A stretch of 42,306 bases of DNA from the NCBI GenBank assembly GCA_045810625.1, contig JBJMVQ010000032.1, positions 1 to 42,306 of the forward strand, read 5' to 3'. The translations under genes were made by a program, and so were the position numbers. This DNA comes from JACQFZ01 sp045810625 (GTDB taxonomy: Bacteria; Pseudomonadota; Gammaproteobacteria; Acidiferrobacterales; Sulfurifustaceae). Shown here piece by piece: positions 6,721 to 14,710 of the stretch. Position 1 is the first letter of the stretch, and each line of letters starts with the position of its first letter. The notes beneath the pieces are model-generated. The model worked only from the letters and a program-made list of their open reading frames with translations, was not told the origin of the DNA and made no database searches.

Positions 6721-7323
6721 GTGACTGAAATCCTCGACGACGCGGTCAGCAAGGAAGATGCCGTTCGCGCGGAAGTCTATGCGCTGCTGGGGACACTGTT
6801 GGCGCGACCGCCCGACGAATTGCTACTCGCCGCGCTGCGCGGCGTCGAGGTGCCTGGACCCGAAGCTCGGGGAATGGCGGCAGCGTGGAGCGCGCTCAAG
6901 CAGGTGGCGACGCGTGCAGAAACCACTGCGGTGGCGGATGAGTATCAGGAGCTCTTTATAGGAATCGGACGCGGGGAACTGGTGCCGTACGGTTCGTGGT
7001 ATGTCACCGGCTTTCTCCTGGAAAAGCCGCTTGCCGAGCTGCGCAGAGACTTGAGACGGTTTGGGATCGAACGCCAAGAGGGTGTGAGCGAGCCGGAGGA
7101 TCATGCGGCGGCGCTGTGCGAGACGATGAGCCTCATGGCGGGTAGTTCCGCCATCGATCTGTCGGTACAGCGGGAGTTCTTCGAGAAACATGTGGATACG
7201 TGGATGGCGCGTTTCTTCGGCGATCTGATGACGGCGCGTTCCGCGAGTTTTTATCGCGCGGTCGGGCTGTTCGGCGAAAAATTTCTGGAAGTAGAACGGA
7301 CTTACTTGTCGATGCTGGTATGA
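6721..7323 (+). CDS. TorD/DmsD-family redox enzyme maturation chaperone
   Basis: An all-helical cytoplasmic chaperone of about 200 residues that would bind the Tat signal of FdhA and hold the apo-enzyme until cofactor insertion. Family hallmarks are EDAVRAEVYALLGTLLARPP near the N-terminus, EYQELFIGIGRGELVPYGSW in the middle (the E-x-x-x-L-F-x-G-x-G motif) and a C-terminal helix pair. The frame is open back to 6637 (ATG) and 6661 (ATG). I chose the GTG at 6721 because the homologous part begins there and a GGGGG stretch lies four bases before it, but this start is uncertain. The 156 bp before it hold no other gene I can support. It lies between the Fe-S gene and the Tat-target gene. Confidence 0.8.
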   Translation: MTEILDDAVSKEDAVRAEVYALLGTLLARPPDELLLAALRGVEVPGPEARGMAAAWSALKQVATRAETTAVADEYQELFIGIGRGELVPYGSWYVTGFLLEKPLAELRRDLRRFGIERQEGVSEPEDHAAALCETMSLMAGSSAIDLSVQREFFEKHVDTWMARFFGDLMTARSASFYRAVGLFGEKFLEVERTYLSMLV

Positions 7324-7390
7324 CTCCCTCATCCTCGATCGCTTGTCACGTCGCGTAACGGGAGAGGGATGGGACGAACGAGGTGCGCAC

Positions 7391-7600
7391 ATGAACGATG
7401 AGCAGATGAGCGAAAAGCGCCGCGAGTTTCTGAAGGGTGCATTGGCCGGCAGCGGCGCGGCGGTGCTCGCGGCCGTGGGCGGGAACGCCGCGGCAGCGCC
7501 CGTGCCGAAGCAGGACGCGATCCCGAAGCCCAAGCAGGAATCGCAGGGCTACCGAGAGACCGAGCACGTCCGGGATTACTACAAGACAGCGGAATTCTAA
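7391..7600 (+). CDS. Small Tat-signal protein of formate dehydrogenase operons
   Basis: A 69-residue protein matching the 'formate dehydrogenase region Tat target' family. The twin-arginine motif is R10-R11-E-F-L-K, followed by an Ala/Gly-rich hydrophobic stretch and an AAAAP cleavage-like site near residue 36. The mature part is only about 33 residues, charged, with the conserved end YRETEHVRDYYKTAEF. An upstream ATG at 7343 would add 16 residues without family similarity. The ATG at 7391 has a GAGGTG site a few bases before it. Its position directly before fdhA is typical. The role is unknown; it may be an extra small subunit of the periplasmic complex. Confidence 0.85.
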   Translation: MNDEQMSEKRREFLKGALAGSGAAVLAAVGGNAAAAPVPKQDAIPKPKQESQGYRETEHVRDYYKTAEF

Positions 7601-7675
7601 CGTGCCCCCACCCTATCCCTTCGAAGCGGTGAACGATCAGAGGGAAGGGAGGGGGAATCGCCAGGAGATCGAGCG

Positions 7676-10600
7676 ATGAAGCTGATCAAGAAGCAGGCCC
7701 GCCCGGCGAAGGCGGAGGCCGAACGTTCAAGTCAGAGCGGTGCGATCGATCGCCGCACGTTCCTGCACCGTTCGGGTATTGCGATCGGCGGTATCGCCGC
7801 CGGATCCGCGCTGCCGCTATCGATGATGAAAAAGACCGAAGCCAAAACAGCGGCCGAGGTGAACCCGAAGGCCGAAGTCAAAACGGTCCGCACCATCTGC
7901 ACGCACTGCTCCGTCGGCTGCGGCATCATCGCCGAGGTGCAAGACGGCGTGTGGATCGGGCAGGAACCCGCGTTCGATCATCCGTTCAATCTCGGCGCGC
8001 ATTGCGCCAAGGGCGCGTCGGTGCGCGAGCACGGGCACGGGGAGCGGCGGCTCAAATATCCCATGAAGCTGGTCGACGGCAAGTGGCAGCGCATTTCCTG
8101 GGATCAGGCCATCAACGAAGTCGGCGACAAGATGCTCGATCTGCGCAAGCAGTACGGGCCGGATTCGATCTTCATGACCGGCGGCTCGAAGCACAGCAAC
8201 GAGCAGTCGTACCTGCAGAGAAAATTCTTCGCGTTCTGGGGCTCGAACAACTGCGACCACCAGGCGCGCATCTGCCACTCGACGACCGTCGCCGGTACGG
8301 CCGCGAACTACGGCTACGGCGCGATGACGAATTCCTACAACGACCAGCACAACTGCAAGAGCATGCTCTTCATCGGCAGCAACGCCGCTGAAGCGCACCC
8401 GGTCGCGATGCAGCACGTGCTGCGCGGCAAGGAGAACGGCGCCAAAATCATCGTCGTCGACCCGCGCTTTACGCGCACAGCCGCGCACGCCGACCACTAC
8501 GTCCGGATCCGCTCCGGGACCGATACCGCATTCATGTGGGGCGTGCTGTGGCACATCTTCGAGAACGGCTGGGAGGACAAGGAGTACATCAAGAGCCGCG
8601 TCTACGGGATGGATGATGTGCGTGCGGTGGTGAAGAACTACACGCCGGACGTGGTCTCCGATGTCACCGGCACGCCGAAGGAGCAGATTCGCCTGGTCGC
8701 TGAAGTCATGGCGAAGAACCGCCCGGGCACGCTCGTGTGGTGCATGGGCGGCACGCAGCATCATCACGGCACCGCGAACGTGCGCTCGTACAATGCGCTG
8801 CAGCTCGCGCTCGGCAATGTCGGCAAGAGCGGCGGCGGCTCGAATATCTACCGCGGCCACGACAACGTCCAGGGGGCGACCGACGTCGGGCCGAACGGCC
8901 ATTCACTCCCGGGGTATTACGGCATCAACGAGGGCGCGTGGAAGCACTGGGCGCGGGTGTGGGACGTCGATTACGACTGGCTCAAGAATCGGTTCGACCA
9001 GGGTGAGTACGACGACGGCAAGGGCGGCAAGGCCAAGCCGATGGAAATGAACGGCATTACCGTTTCGCGCTGGCACGATGCCGTGCTGGAAGACCCGGCG
9101 AACGTCACACAGAAAAGCCCGATCAAGATGGTGATCTTTCAGGGGCACGCGCCGAACAGCCAGACCCGCGGGCCCACTCAGAAGAAAGCGTTCGAAAAGC
9201 TGGACGCGCTCGTCATCATCGATCCGTATCCGACGGTGTCGGCGGTGATGCACGATCGGAAGAACAACGTCTGGCTGTTGCCGGCGACGACGCAGTACGA
9301 AACGTACGGATCGGTGACGGCATCGAATCGTTCGCTGCAGTGGCGCGAGAAGGTGATCGAGCCGATGTTCGAGTGCAAGACCGACGAGGCGATTCTTTAT
9401 CTGCTCGCGAAGAAACTCGGCTTCGAGAAGGAGATGTTCAAGCACATTCGGGTCGAGAACAACCAGCCGAATCTGGAAGACACGCTGCGCGAGCTCAACC
9501 GCGGGACGTGGACCATCGGTTATAGCGGCCAAAGCCCGGAGCGGTTGAAGCTGCATCAGCAGAACTGGGGGACGTTCAACACCACGACGCTCCTCGCCGA
9601 AGGCGGGCCTTGCAACGGCGAGTACTACGGACTGCCGTGGCCGTGCTGGGGCACTCCGGAACAGAAGCATCCGGGCACACCGATTCTCTACGACACCAGC
9701 AAACCGGTAACGAAAGGCGGCCTCAATTTCCGCGCGAACTGGGGCGTCGAGAAGGATGGCGTGAATATGCTCGCCGAAGGCACTTTCACCGCGGGCGCCG
9801 AGATCAAGGACGGTTACCCGGAATTCACCTACGGCGTCTTGAAGAAGCTCGGCTGGGACAAGGAACTCACGCCGAAGGAGCTTGCGGCGGTATATAAGGT
9901 CGCGGGCGTCAACCAGGCGAAGAGCGGCGGAGGCAAGGGCGACAATACCGAGCAGGAAGCGCACAGCCGCGACAATCTCGATCCGAACAGCAAGGAGATG
10001 CAGGACAAGTTGAACGGGGTCAGCTGGAAGACCGATCTGTCCGGCGGCATCATCCGCGTCGCGCTCAAACACGGCTGCGCACCGTTCGGCAACGGTAAGG
10101 CGCGCGCCAAATCGTGGGAGTTGCCCGATCCGGTGCCCGTGCACCGCGAGCCGTTGTACACCCCGCGGCACGATCTCGTCGCGAAGTTCCCGACATATCC
10201 CGACAAGAAAGCGTTTTATCGGCTGCCGACGCGCTATGCCTCTATCCAGGCGAAGGATTACTCGAAGGAATTCCCGCTCGTGCTTTCGAGCGGACGTCTG
10301 ACGGAGTTCGAGGGCGGCGGCGACGAGACGCGGTCGAATCCATGGCTCGCGGAGCTGCAGCAGAACATGTTCGTCGAGATCAATCCCGTCGATGCGAACA
10401 ACAACAAAATCAAGGATGGCCAGATGGTATGGGTCGAAGGACCCGAAGGCGGCCGCATCAAAGTCATGGCGATGGTGACGCGACGCGTCGCGGCGGGCAC
10501 GGTGTGGAGCCCGTTCCACTTCGGCGGCTGGTTTCAGGGACAGGACTTGCGATCGAAATATCCGCCGGGTGCCGATCCGTTCGTGCTCGGTGAGGCCGTC

Positions 10601-10684
10601 AACACTGCGACGACTTACGGCTACGACGCCGTGACGATGATGCAGGAAACGAAGACCACGCTGTGCCGCGTGCGGCCGGCCTGA
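7676..10684 (+). CDS. fdhA: Formate dehydrogenase catalytic alpha subunit (Cys type)
   Basis: A 1002-residue bis-MGD enzyme that oxidises formate to CO2, predicted periplasmic. A Tat signal starts at R26-R27-T-F-L. The [4Fe-4S] ligands are C75, C78, C82 and C110. The metal ligand is C200 followed by H201, in QARICHSTTVAG, where E. coli FdnG has selenocysteine encoded by TGA. Here the codon is TGC, so no Sec machinery is needed. The molydopterin dinucleotide-binding domain is at the C-terminus (FPLVLSSGRLTEFEGGGDET). The length fits the FdnG/FDH-N class. A strong AGGAG precedes the ATG. Adjacent genes supply the beta and gamma subunits. Because tupABC lies in the same window and may share its activator, tungsten rather than molybdenum is a real possibility. 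The metal cannot be read from this sequence. Confidence 0.95.
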   Translation: MKLIKKQARPAKAEAERSSQSGAIDRRTFLHRSGIAIGGIAAGSALPLSMMKKTEAKTAAEVNPKAEVKTVRTICTHCSVGCGIIAEVQDGVWIGQEPAFDHPFNLGAHCAKGASVREHGHGERRLKYPMKLVDGKWQRISWDQAINEVGDKMLDLRKQYGPDSIFMTGGSKHSNEQSYLQRKFFAFWGSNNCDHQARICHSTTVAGTAANYGYGAMTNSYNDQHNCKSMLFIGSNAAEAHPVAMQHVLRGKENGAKIIVVDPRFTRTAAHADHYVRIRSGTDTAFMWGVLWHIFENGWEDKEYIKSRVYGMDDVRAVVKNYTPDVVSDVTGTPKEQIRLVAEVMAKNRPGTLVWCMGGTQHHHGTANVRSYNALQLALGNVGKSGGGSNIYRGHDNVQGATDVGPNGHSLPGYYGINEGAWKHWARVWDVDYDWLKNRFDQGEYDDGKGGKAKPMEMNGITVSRWHDAVLEDPANVTQKSPIKMVIFQGHAPNSQTRGPTQKKAFEKLDALVIIDPYPTVSAVMHDRKNNVWLLPATTQYETYGSVTASNRSLQWREKVIEPMFECKTDEAILYLLAKKLGFEKEMFKHIRVENNQPNLEDTLRELNRGTWTIGYSGQSPERLKLHQQNWGTFNTTTLLAEGGPCNGEYYGLPWPCWGTPEQKHPGTPILYDTSKPVTKGGLNFRANWGVEKDGVNMLAEGTFTAGAEIKDGYPEFTYGVLKKLGWDKELTPKELAAVYKVAGVNQAKSGGGKGDNTEQEAHSRDNLDPNSKEMQDKLNGVSWKTDLSGGIIRVALKHGCAPFGNGKARAKSWELPDPVPVHREPLYTPRHDLVAKFPTYPDKKAFYRLPTRYASIQAKDYSKEFPLVLSSGRLTEFEGGGDETRSNPWLAELQQNMFVEINPVDANNNKIKDGQMVWVEGPEGGRIKVMAMVTRRVAAGTVWSPFHFGGWFQGQDLRSKYPPGADPFVLGEAVNTATTYGYDAVTMMQETKTTLCRVRPA

Positions 10685-10813
10685 GCAGAGGGTGAGCGGC
10701 GACAATAGGAGCCGCGAACGCGAGTCACGGATGACGAGCTGGAACGGCGACCAGGGAAGGTCGCAAGCCCGTGCCGGATAGATGCGACCAGAAGGTGAGA
10801 AGAGAGGAAGACC

Positions 10814-11398
10814 ATGGCCAGAATGAAATTCCTTTGTGACGCCGAGCGCTGCATCGAATGCAACAGCTGCGTGACCGCGTGCAAGAACGAGCACGAAGTG
10901 CCCTGGGGCGTGAACCGCCGGCGCGTGGTGACGCTCGATGACGGTGTGCCCGGCGAGAAGTCGATCTCGGTCGCGTGTATGCACTGCACCGACGCGCCGT
11001 GTGCGGCGGTGTGTCCGGTCGATTGCTTCTACACCACGCCGGACGGCATCGTGCTGCACAACAAGGATCTCTGTATCGGATGCGGCTACTGCTTCTACGC
11101 GTGTCCGTTCGGCGCGCCGCAGTATCCGCAGGCGTCCGCTTTCGGCGTACGCGGCAAGATGGACAAGTGCACCTTCTGCGCCGGCGGTCCGGAGGAGGAC
11201 AACTCGCCGGTCGAGTTCAAGAAGTATGGCCGCAACCGCGTCGCCGAAGGGAAACTCCCGCTCTGCGCCGAGATGTGCGCGACCAAAGCGCTGATCGGTG
11301 GCGACGGCGACGTCGTCGCGGACATCTACCGCAAGCGCGTGCTAAAGCGGGGCGGGCGTCCCCAAACCTGGGGCTGGGAGACGGCGTATAAGAGCTGA
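10814..11398 (+). CDS. fdh3B: Formate dehydrogenase FDH3 beta subunit, 4x[4Fe-4S]
   Basis: A 194-residue iron-sulfur subunit that carries electrons from FdhA to the cytochrome b subunit. Cysteine groups are CIECNSCVTACK near the N-terminus, CMHCTDAPCAAVCP, then CIGCGYCFYACP, and a last set CTFCAGG with LPLCAEMCATKAL, as expected for four [4Fe-4S] clusters. The start MARMKFLCD is typical for FDH3 beta. It is shorter than E. coli FdnH because the C-terminal membrane anchor is absent. It has no Tat signal and would be carried across with FdhA. A GAGAGGAAG ribosome site precedes the ATG. The 129-bp gap after fdhA has no gene. Confidence 0.95.
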   Translation: MARMKFLCDAERCIECNSCVTACKNEHEVPWGVNRRRVVTLDDGVPGEKSISVACMHCTDAPCAAVCPVDCFYTTPDGIVLHNKDLCIGCGYCFYACPFGAPQYPQASAFGVRGKMDKCTFCAGGPEEDNSPVEFKKYGRNRVAEGKLPLCAEMCATKALIGGDGDVVADIYRKRVLKRGGRPQTWGWETAYKS

Positions 11399-11410
11399 TC
11401 TGAATGAGTT

Positions 11411-11481
11411 AACCGCAGAGACACCGAGGACGCAGAGGAAAGCCTATATAAGCTTTGCGCCCTCCGCGTCCTTTGCGGTGG
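11411..11481. repeat. Palindromic intergenic repeat (CCGCAGAGGACGC family)
   Basis: The left arm (11411-11438, starting AACCGCAGAG and ending GGACGCAGAGG) is mirrored imperfectly by the right arm 11461-11481 (CCTCCGCGTCC then TTTGCGGTGG). The centre is AT-rich. A related unpaired copy lies at 16560-16588, with a decayed piece near 16731-16747. It sits between fdh3B and the lipoprotein genes, and its right edge supplies the GGTGGAG ribosome site of the next gene. Confidence 0.7.
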
Positions 11482-11489
11482 AGATTGAT

Positions 11490-11690
11490 ATGCATCGGAA
11501 ATCGAGCTTGCTCTGTGCTGTCACCGTCTTCGTCGCGCTCGTCTCCAGCTGCTCCGATTCGCAAGACGTGGTGATCCACAAACCGGGCGTATACAAGGGC
11601 GCGATCGACCCGTTGATCGAGAAGCAACGTTCGCCGCAGCAGCAGGAGCGGCTGGTCGGGCGGTTCAACCAGGTACAGACGGATCGGTGA
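11490..11690 (+). CDS. Small lipoprotein between formate dehydrogenase subunits
   Basis: A 66-residue protein with a lipoprotein signal: MHRKSSLL, a hydrophobic run and LVSSC with the lipid-attachment cysteine at residue 21. The mature part is about 45 residues and contains HKPGVYKGAIDPL and a C-terminal ERLVGRFNQVQTDR. An ATG at 11478 would add four residues, but the GGTGGAG site fits the ATG at 11490. It overlaps the next lipoprotein frame as GTGA. I associate similar small lipoproteins with beta-proteobacterial formate dehydrogenase operons. The function is unknown. It may anchor or cap the periplasmic FdhA/Fdh3B complex. Confidence 0.75.
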   Translation: MHRKSSLLCAVTVFVALVSSCSDSQDVVIHKPGVYKGAIDPLIEKQRSPQQQERLVGRFNQVQTDR

Positions 11691-11881
11691 GCGGGATGCG
11701 TATTCGACACGCACCGTGGTGGACCATAGCGCTCGTGGCAGCCGTCGTCGCCGGTTGCAATCGGCCGATGACGCAAGGCGGTCCGTACGCCGAAGCAAAA
11801 CGGAGTTGGGATACCCCGCCCTCCGCGCAGACCGAGAGCCAACTACGCCAACGCGTCGTCACCAGCCAACGCGATAGGTAA
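11687..11881 (+). CDS. Second small lipoprotein of the formate dehydrogenase operon
   Basis: A 64-residue lipoprotein. The GTG at 11687 overlaps the previous stop codon (GTGA); an ATG at 11696 is an alternative start. The hydrophobic segment ends in VVAGC, a good lipobox. The mature part is polar, with WDTPPSAQTESQLRQ and the end VVTSQRDR. The L-x-x-R...Q-x-D-R ending resembles that of the preceding lipoprotein (LVGRFNQVQTDR), so the two could be diverged duplicates or share a docking surface. It is followed by a GAGGAG ribosome site and the gamma-subunit gene. No enzymatic motif is visible. Confidence 0.7.
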   Translation: MSGMRIRHAPWWTIALVAAVVAGCNRPMTQGGPYAEAKRSWDTPPSAQTESQLRQRVVTSQRDR

Positions 11882-11894
11882 CGAGGAGAACAGC

Positions 11895-12989
11895 ATGCGT
11901 CAGGATCGTTCCACTTCGAACTCCCGTTGGTCTCGACGGCGGCGCGCCATGGTCTGGGGCTTCGCGATCATGCTGATCGGCGCCATGATCTTGCCGCTCA
12001 CCGGCTATCTGTACGAAGCGATTCGTCCTGCCGCAGCCGCGCCGTCGGGGACGCAGGAGAACAACTCCGCCGCCGACCAGCAAACCAACCCGCGCGCGAA
12101 CTACTGGCGCGCCGTGCGCCAGGGTTACGAGGGCTACACCGCAGCGTCAGGGCCATACACGACCAACGTGCTGATCCAGAACGGTGGGCAGAACTGGCGC
12201 GAGCTACGCAACGGGCCGGTCGAAATTTACGGCGCGTGGGTGCTGGCGATTGCGGTCGGCGGCATCTTGCTTCTCGTAATTCTGCGCGGCCAGATCAAAT
12301 TACAGCATTCGGCTTTGGGCCGCACAGTCGAGCGCTGGAGTGTTGGCGAACGCGTTTTGCATTGGTATACCGCTGTGTTGTTCATCGTCCTCGGACTCAC
12401 CGGGCTCAGTCTGCTATTCGGGCGTGCGGTACTCATCCCGCTCCTTGGATACGGCGGTTTCAGCGCTTACGCGTCCGTCGCGATCGCCGCACACAACTAT
12501 TTGGGCCCGTTCTTCGTCATCGGAGTGCTGCTCGAGATCATTGTGTGGATTCGCGATGCGCTCCCGGAACCGACCGACGGGCCGTGGCTGAAACGGGCGG
12601 GCGGCTATTTTGGCGGTGGCAAACATCCGCCGGCGGGGCGGATCAACGCGGGCGAGAAATACCTCACGTTTTGGCTGGGGTTGGTTCTGCTCGGTACGGT
12701 GGTCAGTCTGTCGGGCATCACGCTCGACTTTCCGATCTTCGGACAGGCACGCCAGACGATGCAGACGGCGAACCTCATCCATGCCGTCGCCGCGGTGTCG
12801 TGGTTCGCGCTCATGCTCGGACATATCTATCTCGGCGCTTGGGGAGTGCAGGGAACGCTCGAAGGCATGACGAACGGGCGCGTCGATTCCGAGTGGGCGA
12901 AAGAGCATCACGAGATCTGGTACGAGAACTATGGCCGCAAGACCGAAGAAGCGGCCGACAAGCCGGCGCGCGCGCCACGCGCGATTTGA
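11895..12989 (+). CDS. Formate dehydrogenase gamma subunit, cytochrome b556
   Basis: A 364-residue membrane subunit that takes electrons from the beta subunit through two b hemes and reduces quinone. After a basic N-terminus there is a first hydrophobic helix, then a polar periplasmic stretch of about 75 residues, another helix (about 113-130), and the four-helix cytochrome b domain from about residue 148. Likely heme ligands lie in VLHWYTAV, AAHNYLGPF, NLIHAVAAV and LGHIYLGAW. The extended N-terminal part before the core is typical of the FDH3-type gamma subunit rather than short E. coli FdnI. A strong GAGGAG site precedes the ATG, 13 bp after the second lipoprotein gene. It ends about 107 bp before a GC-rich hairpin. 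Confidence 0.93.
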   Translation: MRQDRSTSNSRWSRRRRAMVWGFAIMLIGAMILPLTGYLYEAIRPAAAAPSGTQENNSAADQQTNPRANYWRAVRQGYEGYTAASGPYTTNVLIQNGGQNWRELRNGPVEIYGAWVLAIAVGGILLLVILRGQIKLQHSALGRTVERWSVGERVLHWYTAVLFIVLGLTGLSLLFGRAVLIPLLGYGGFSAYASVAIAAHNYLGPFFVIGVLLEIIVWIRDALPEPTDGPWLKRAGGYFGGGKHPPAGRINAGEKYLTFWLGLVLLGTVVSLSGITLDFPIFGQARQTMQTANLIHAVAAVSWFALMLGHIYLGAWGVQGTLEGMTNGRVDSEWAKEHHEIWYENYGRKTEEAADKPARAPRAI

Positions 12990-13096
12990 GCTCCTGATTC
13001 ACGACGGCGGCGACAACTATTCCGACAGCCCGACGCCCCTCGGCGGCGCGTATCGTCTGTGGCGTCGTGAAATAAGGGTTTCTGACGTTCTGACAC

Positions 13097-13118
13097 GCAC
13101 GGGCCGCAAGGCCCGTGC
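13097..13118 (+). terminator. Terminator-like hairpin after the gamma subunit
   Basis: A perfect 9-bp stem (GCACGGGCC / GGCCCGTGC) with a GCAA tetraloop is followed by GGCGTTTTGG. It would end or weaken transcription of the formate dehydrogenase operon before moaD, so moaDE may depend on read-through or on a promoter in the 34 bp that follow. Confidence 0.7.
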
Positions 13119-13152
13119 GGCGTTTTGGCCGTCGAGTTAACATTACGGACCG

Positions 13153-13386
13153 ATGCCGATTCGAGTCAAATATTTCGCCAGCATGCGCGAGCGTTTGGGC
13201 CGCGCCGAAGACATGGTGCCCGCTGATCGCGCGCGTACCGTCGCCGAAGTGTGGGCACATGCGGCCGATGGCAAACCGATGCCCCCGAACACGCTGATCG
13301 CCGTCAACCTGGAGTATGCCGGCCCCGATGCCGCGGTCGCCGATGGTGACGAAGTTGCCTTCTTCCCGCCGGTAACCGGAGGTTGA
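13153..13386 (+). CDS. moaD: Molybdopterin synthase small subunit MoaD
   Basis: A 77-residue ubiquitin-fold sulfur carrier. It ends in the required Gly-Gly (FFPPVTGG), which is thiocarboxylated by MoeB and donates sulfur for the dithiolene of molybdopterin. The N-terminus MPIRVKYFASMRERLG is typical. It is followed directly by moaE: the stop TGA overlaps a TTG, and the moaE ATG is two bases further on. The pair makes up the whole MPT synthase. MoaA, MoaB and MoaC are not in the window, so the early pathway is encoded elsewhere. Confidence 0.93.
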   Translation: MPIRVKYFASMRERLGRAEDMVPADRARTVAEVWAHAADGKPMPPNTLIAVNLEYAGPDAAVADGDEVAFFPPVTGG

Positions 13387-13388
13387 GC

Positions 13389-13844
13389 ATGGCGATCGAG
13401 CTGCGACAAGCGCCGTTCGATCCCTTGCTCGAGCTGCGCCGCTATCAAGACCGGCTCGGCGACCGCGGGAAGTACGGGGCGATGGTGAGCTTCGTCGGCA
13501 CGATGCGCGACTTCAACGAAGGCGAACCCATTACGGCCATGACGCTCGAATACTATCCCGGCATGACCGAGAAGCACCTCGAGCGCATCACGGCCGAGGC
13601 CAAGAGCCGCTGGCCGATCATCGATGCCTGCATCGTGCACCGCGTCGGACGGCTCGAACCGAACGACCCGATCGTGCTTGTCGCCGCGTGGTCGGCGCAC
13701 CGTGCGGCGGCGTTCGATGCCTGCCGTTATCTGATCGAAGAGCTCAAGACGCGCGCGCCGTTCTGGAAGAAGGAAGAGCGGCACGCTGCGCCGGCACGAT
13801 GGGTCGAGCACAATACGCCCGCGGCCGGCGACGGATCGGGCTGA
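13389..13844 (+). CDS. moaE: Molybdopterin synthase catalytic subunit MoaE
   Basis: A 151-residue large subunit of MPT synthase, which turns cyclic pyranopterin monophosphate into molybdopterin with sulfur from MoaD. Conserved parts are GAMVSFVGTMRDFNEG, MTLEYYPGMTEKHLERI, the VHRVGRLEPNDPIVLVAAWS core and the C-terminal lysine-rich segment FWKKEERH, which carries the active-site lysine. I placed the start at the ATG at 13389, with GGAGG seven bases before it, instead of the overlapping TTG at 13383. Confidence 0.93.
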   Translation: MAIELRQAPFDPLLELRRYQDRLGDRGKYGAMVSFVGTMRDFNEGEPITAMTLEYYPGMTEKHLERITAEAKSRWPIIDACIVHRVGRLEPNDPIVLVAAWSAHRAAAFDACRYLIEELKTRAPFWKKEERHAAPARWVEHNTPAAGDGSG

Positions 13845-13895
13845 ATCCCCTTACGATATCCCGTGGATGCGTGCCAGCGTTACCCGACGCCGACG

Positions 13896-14696
13896 ATGAT
13901 GCGCCGGGTAGCGGCTAGCGCGCTCGCGGTGCTGCTCGTGCTGTCCGCTCTCGCATCCGTCGGCGCCGATGACGACTGGATCAACGCCGTGGCCCACTCC
14001 GACACGAACGCGCTCGCGCGTCTGGTGCGCGAGGGCGCAGACGTCAATCGCGCGGCGGCGGACGGGCGCACGGCGTTGATGGCCGCCGCGTCCGCGGCGG
14101 ACATGCAACTCGTCGCTCTCCTGTTGGATCGCGGCGCGGCCGTCAACGCCGCGAATAGCCGCGGTGGCACGGCCCTCATGTACGCCGTGACGCGGGGTGA
14201 TGCGGCCTCCGTGCGATTGCTGCTCGAACGGGGCGGCGCGCCGAACGCGCGCGCCGCGAACGGCTGGACCGCGCTAACGCTCGCGGCCGCGCGCGGCTTC
14301 GACGGAATCGTCGAACGACTCCTTGCGAGCGGGGCCGATCCGAACATCGCCGACATCTACGGCTGGACGCCGCTTATGCGCGCGACCGAGCAGGAACGGC
14401 CGCGGGTGGTAGGCGTGCTTCTTCGCGCGAAAGACATCGATCCGGATGTACGCGATGAAAACGGCCAGACGGCGCTGCATCACGCGGCCGCGCAAGGCAA
14501 TGTCGAAATTGCGCGAATGCTCCTGGATCGCGGTGCCCGTGTCAGCGTGCGCGATGCCGGCGGACGCACAGCGGCGGGGTTGGCCGACGCGCACGGGCAT
14601 GCGGCGCTCGCGGCGATGATGGCGGAGCGAGACGAAAACGCCGGCGGTCACAGAGGCGGCGATCGATCGCTCGGCGCGCGGGCGTTGCGCCGCTAA
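13896..14696 (+). CDS. Exported ankyrin-repeat protein
   Basis: A 266-residue protein. From the ATG at 13896, MMRRVAASALAVLLVLSALA is a Sec signal peptide with likely cleavage after ASVGA. It is followed by about six ankyrin repeats, recognisable as DGRTALMAAASAADMQLVAL, RGGTALMYAVTRGDAASVRL, NGWTALTLAAARGFDGIVER, YGWTPLMRATEQERPRVV and NGQTALHHAAAQGNVEIARM. The predicted place is the periplasm, with protein-protein binding as the likely job. A GTG at 13863 would hide the signal peptide and is less likely. It starts 51 bp after moaE and may be the last gene of that unit. Its partner is unknown; a periplasmic formate dehydrogenase subunit is one possibility. Confidence 0.82.
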   Translation: MMRRVAASALAVLLVLSALASVGADDDWINAVAHSDTNALARLVREGADVNRAAADGRTALMAAASAADMQLVALLLDRGAAVNAANSRGGTALMYAVTRGDAASVRLLLERGGAPNARAANGWTALTLAAARGFDGIVERLLASGADPNIADIYGWTPLMRATEQERPRVVGVLLRAKDIDPDVRDENGQTALHHAAAQGNVEIARMLLDRGARVSVRDAGGRTAAGLADAHGHAALAAMMAERDENAGGHRGGDRSLGARALRR

Positions 14697-14710
14697 ACAG
14701 CGGACAGAAT

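Noticed and set aside
8273..8275. Possible selenocysteine site in FdhA
   Set aside because: The codon is TGC, so a plain cysteine is encoded, and no SECIS-like need arises.
8903..11059. 718-codon antisense open frame over fdhA and fdh3B
   Set aside because: It mirrors the coding strand of highly conserved genes in GC-rich DNA, its translation is Arg/His/Leu-rich without any recognisable domain, and there is no ribosome site. It is a shadow of the real genes.
11478..11489. Longer start of the first small lipoprotein
   Set aside because: The GGTGGAG ribosome site fits the ATG at 15 bases further along (11490), and the lipoprotein signal begins MHRKSS.
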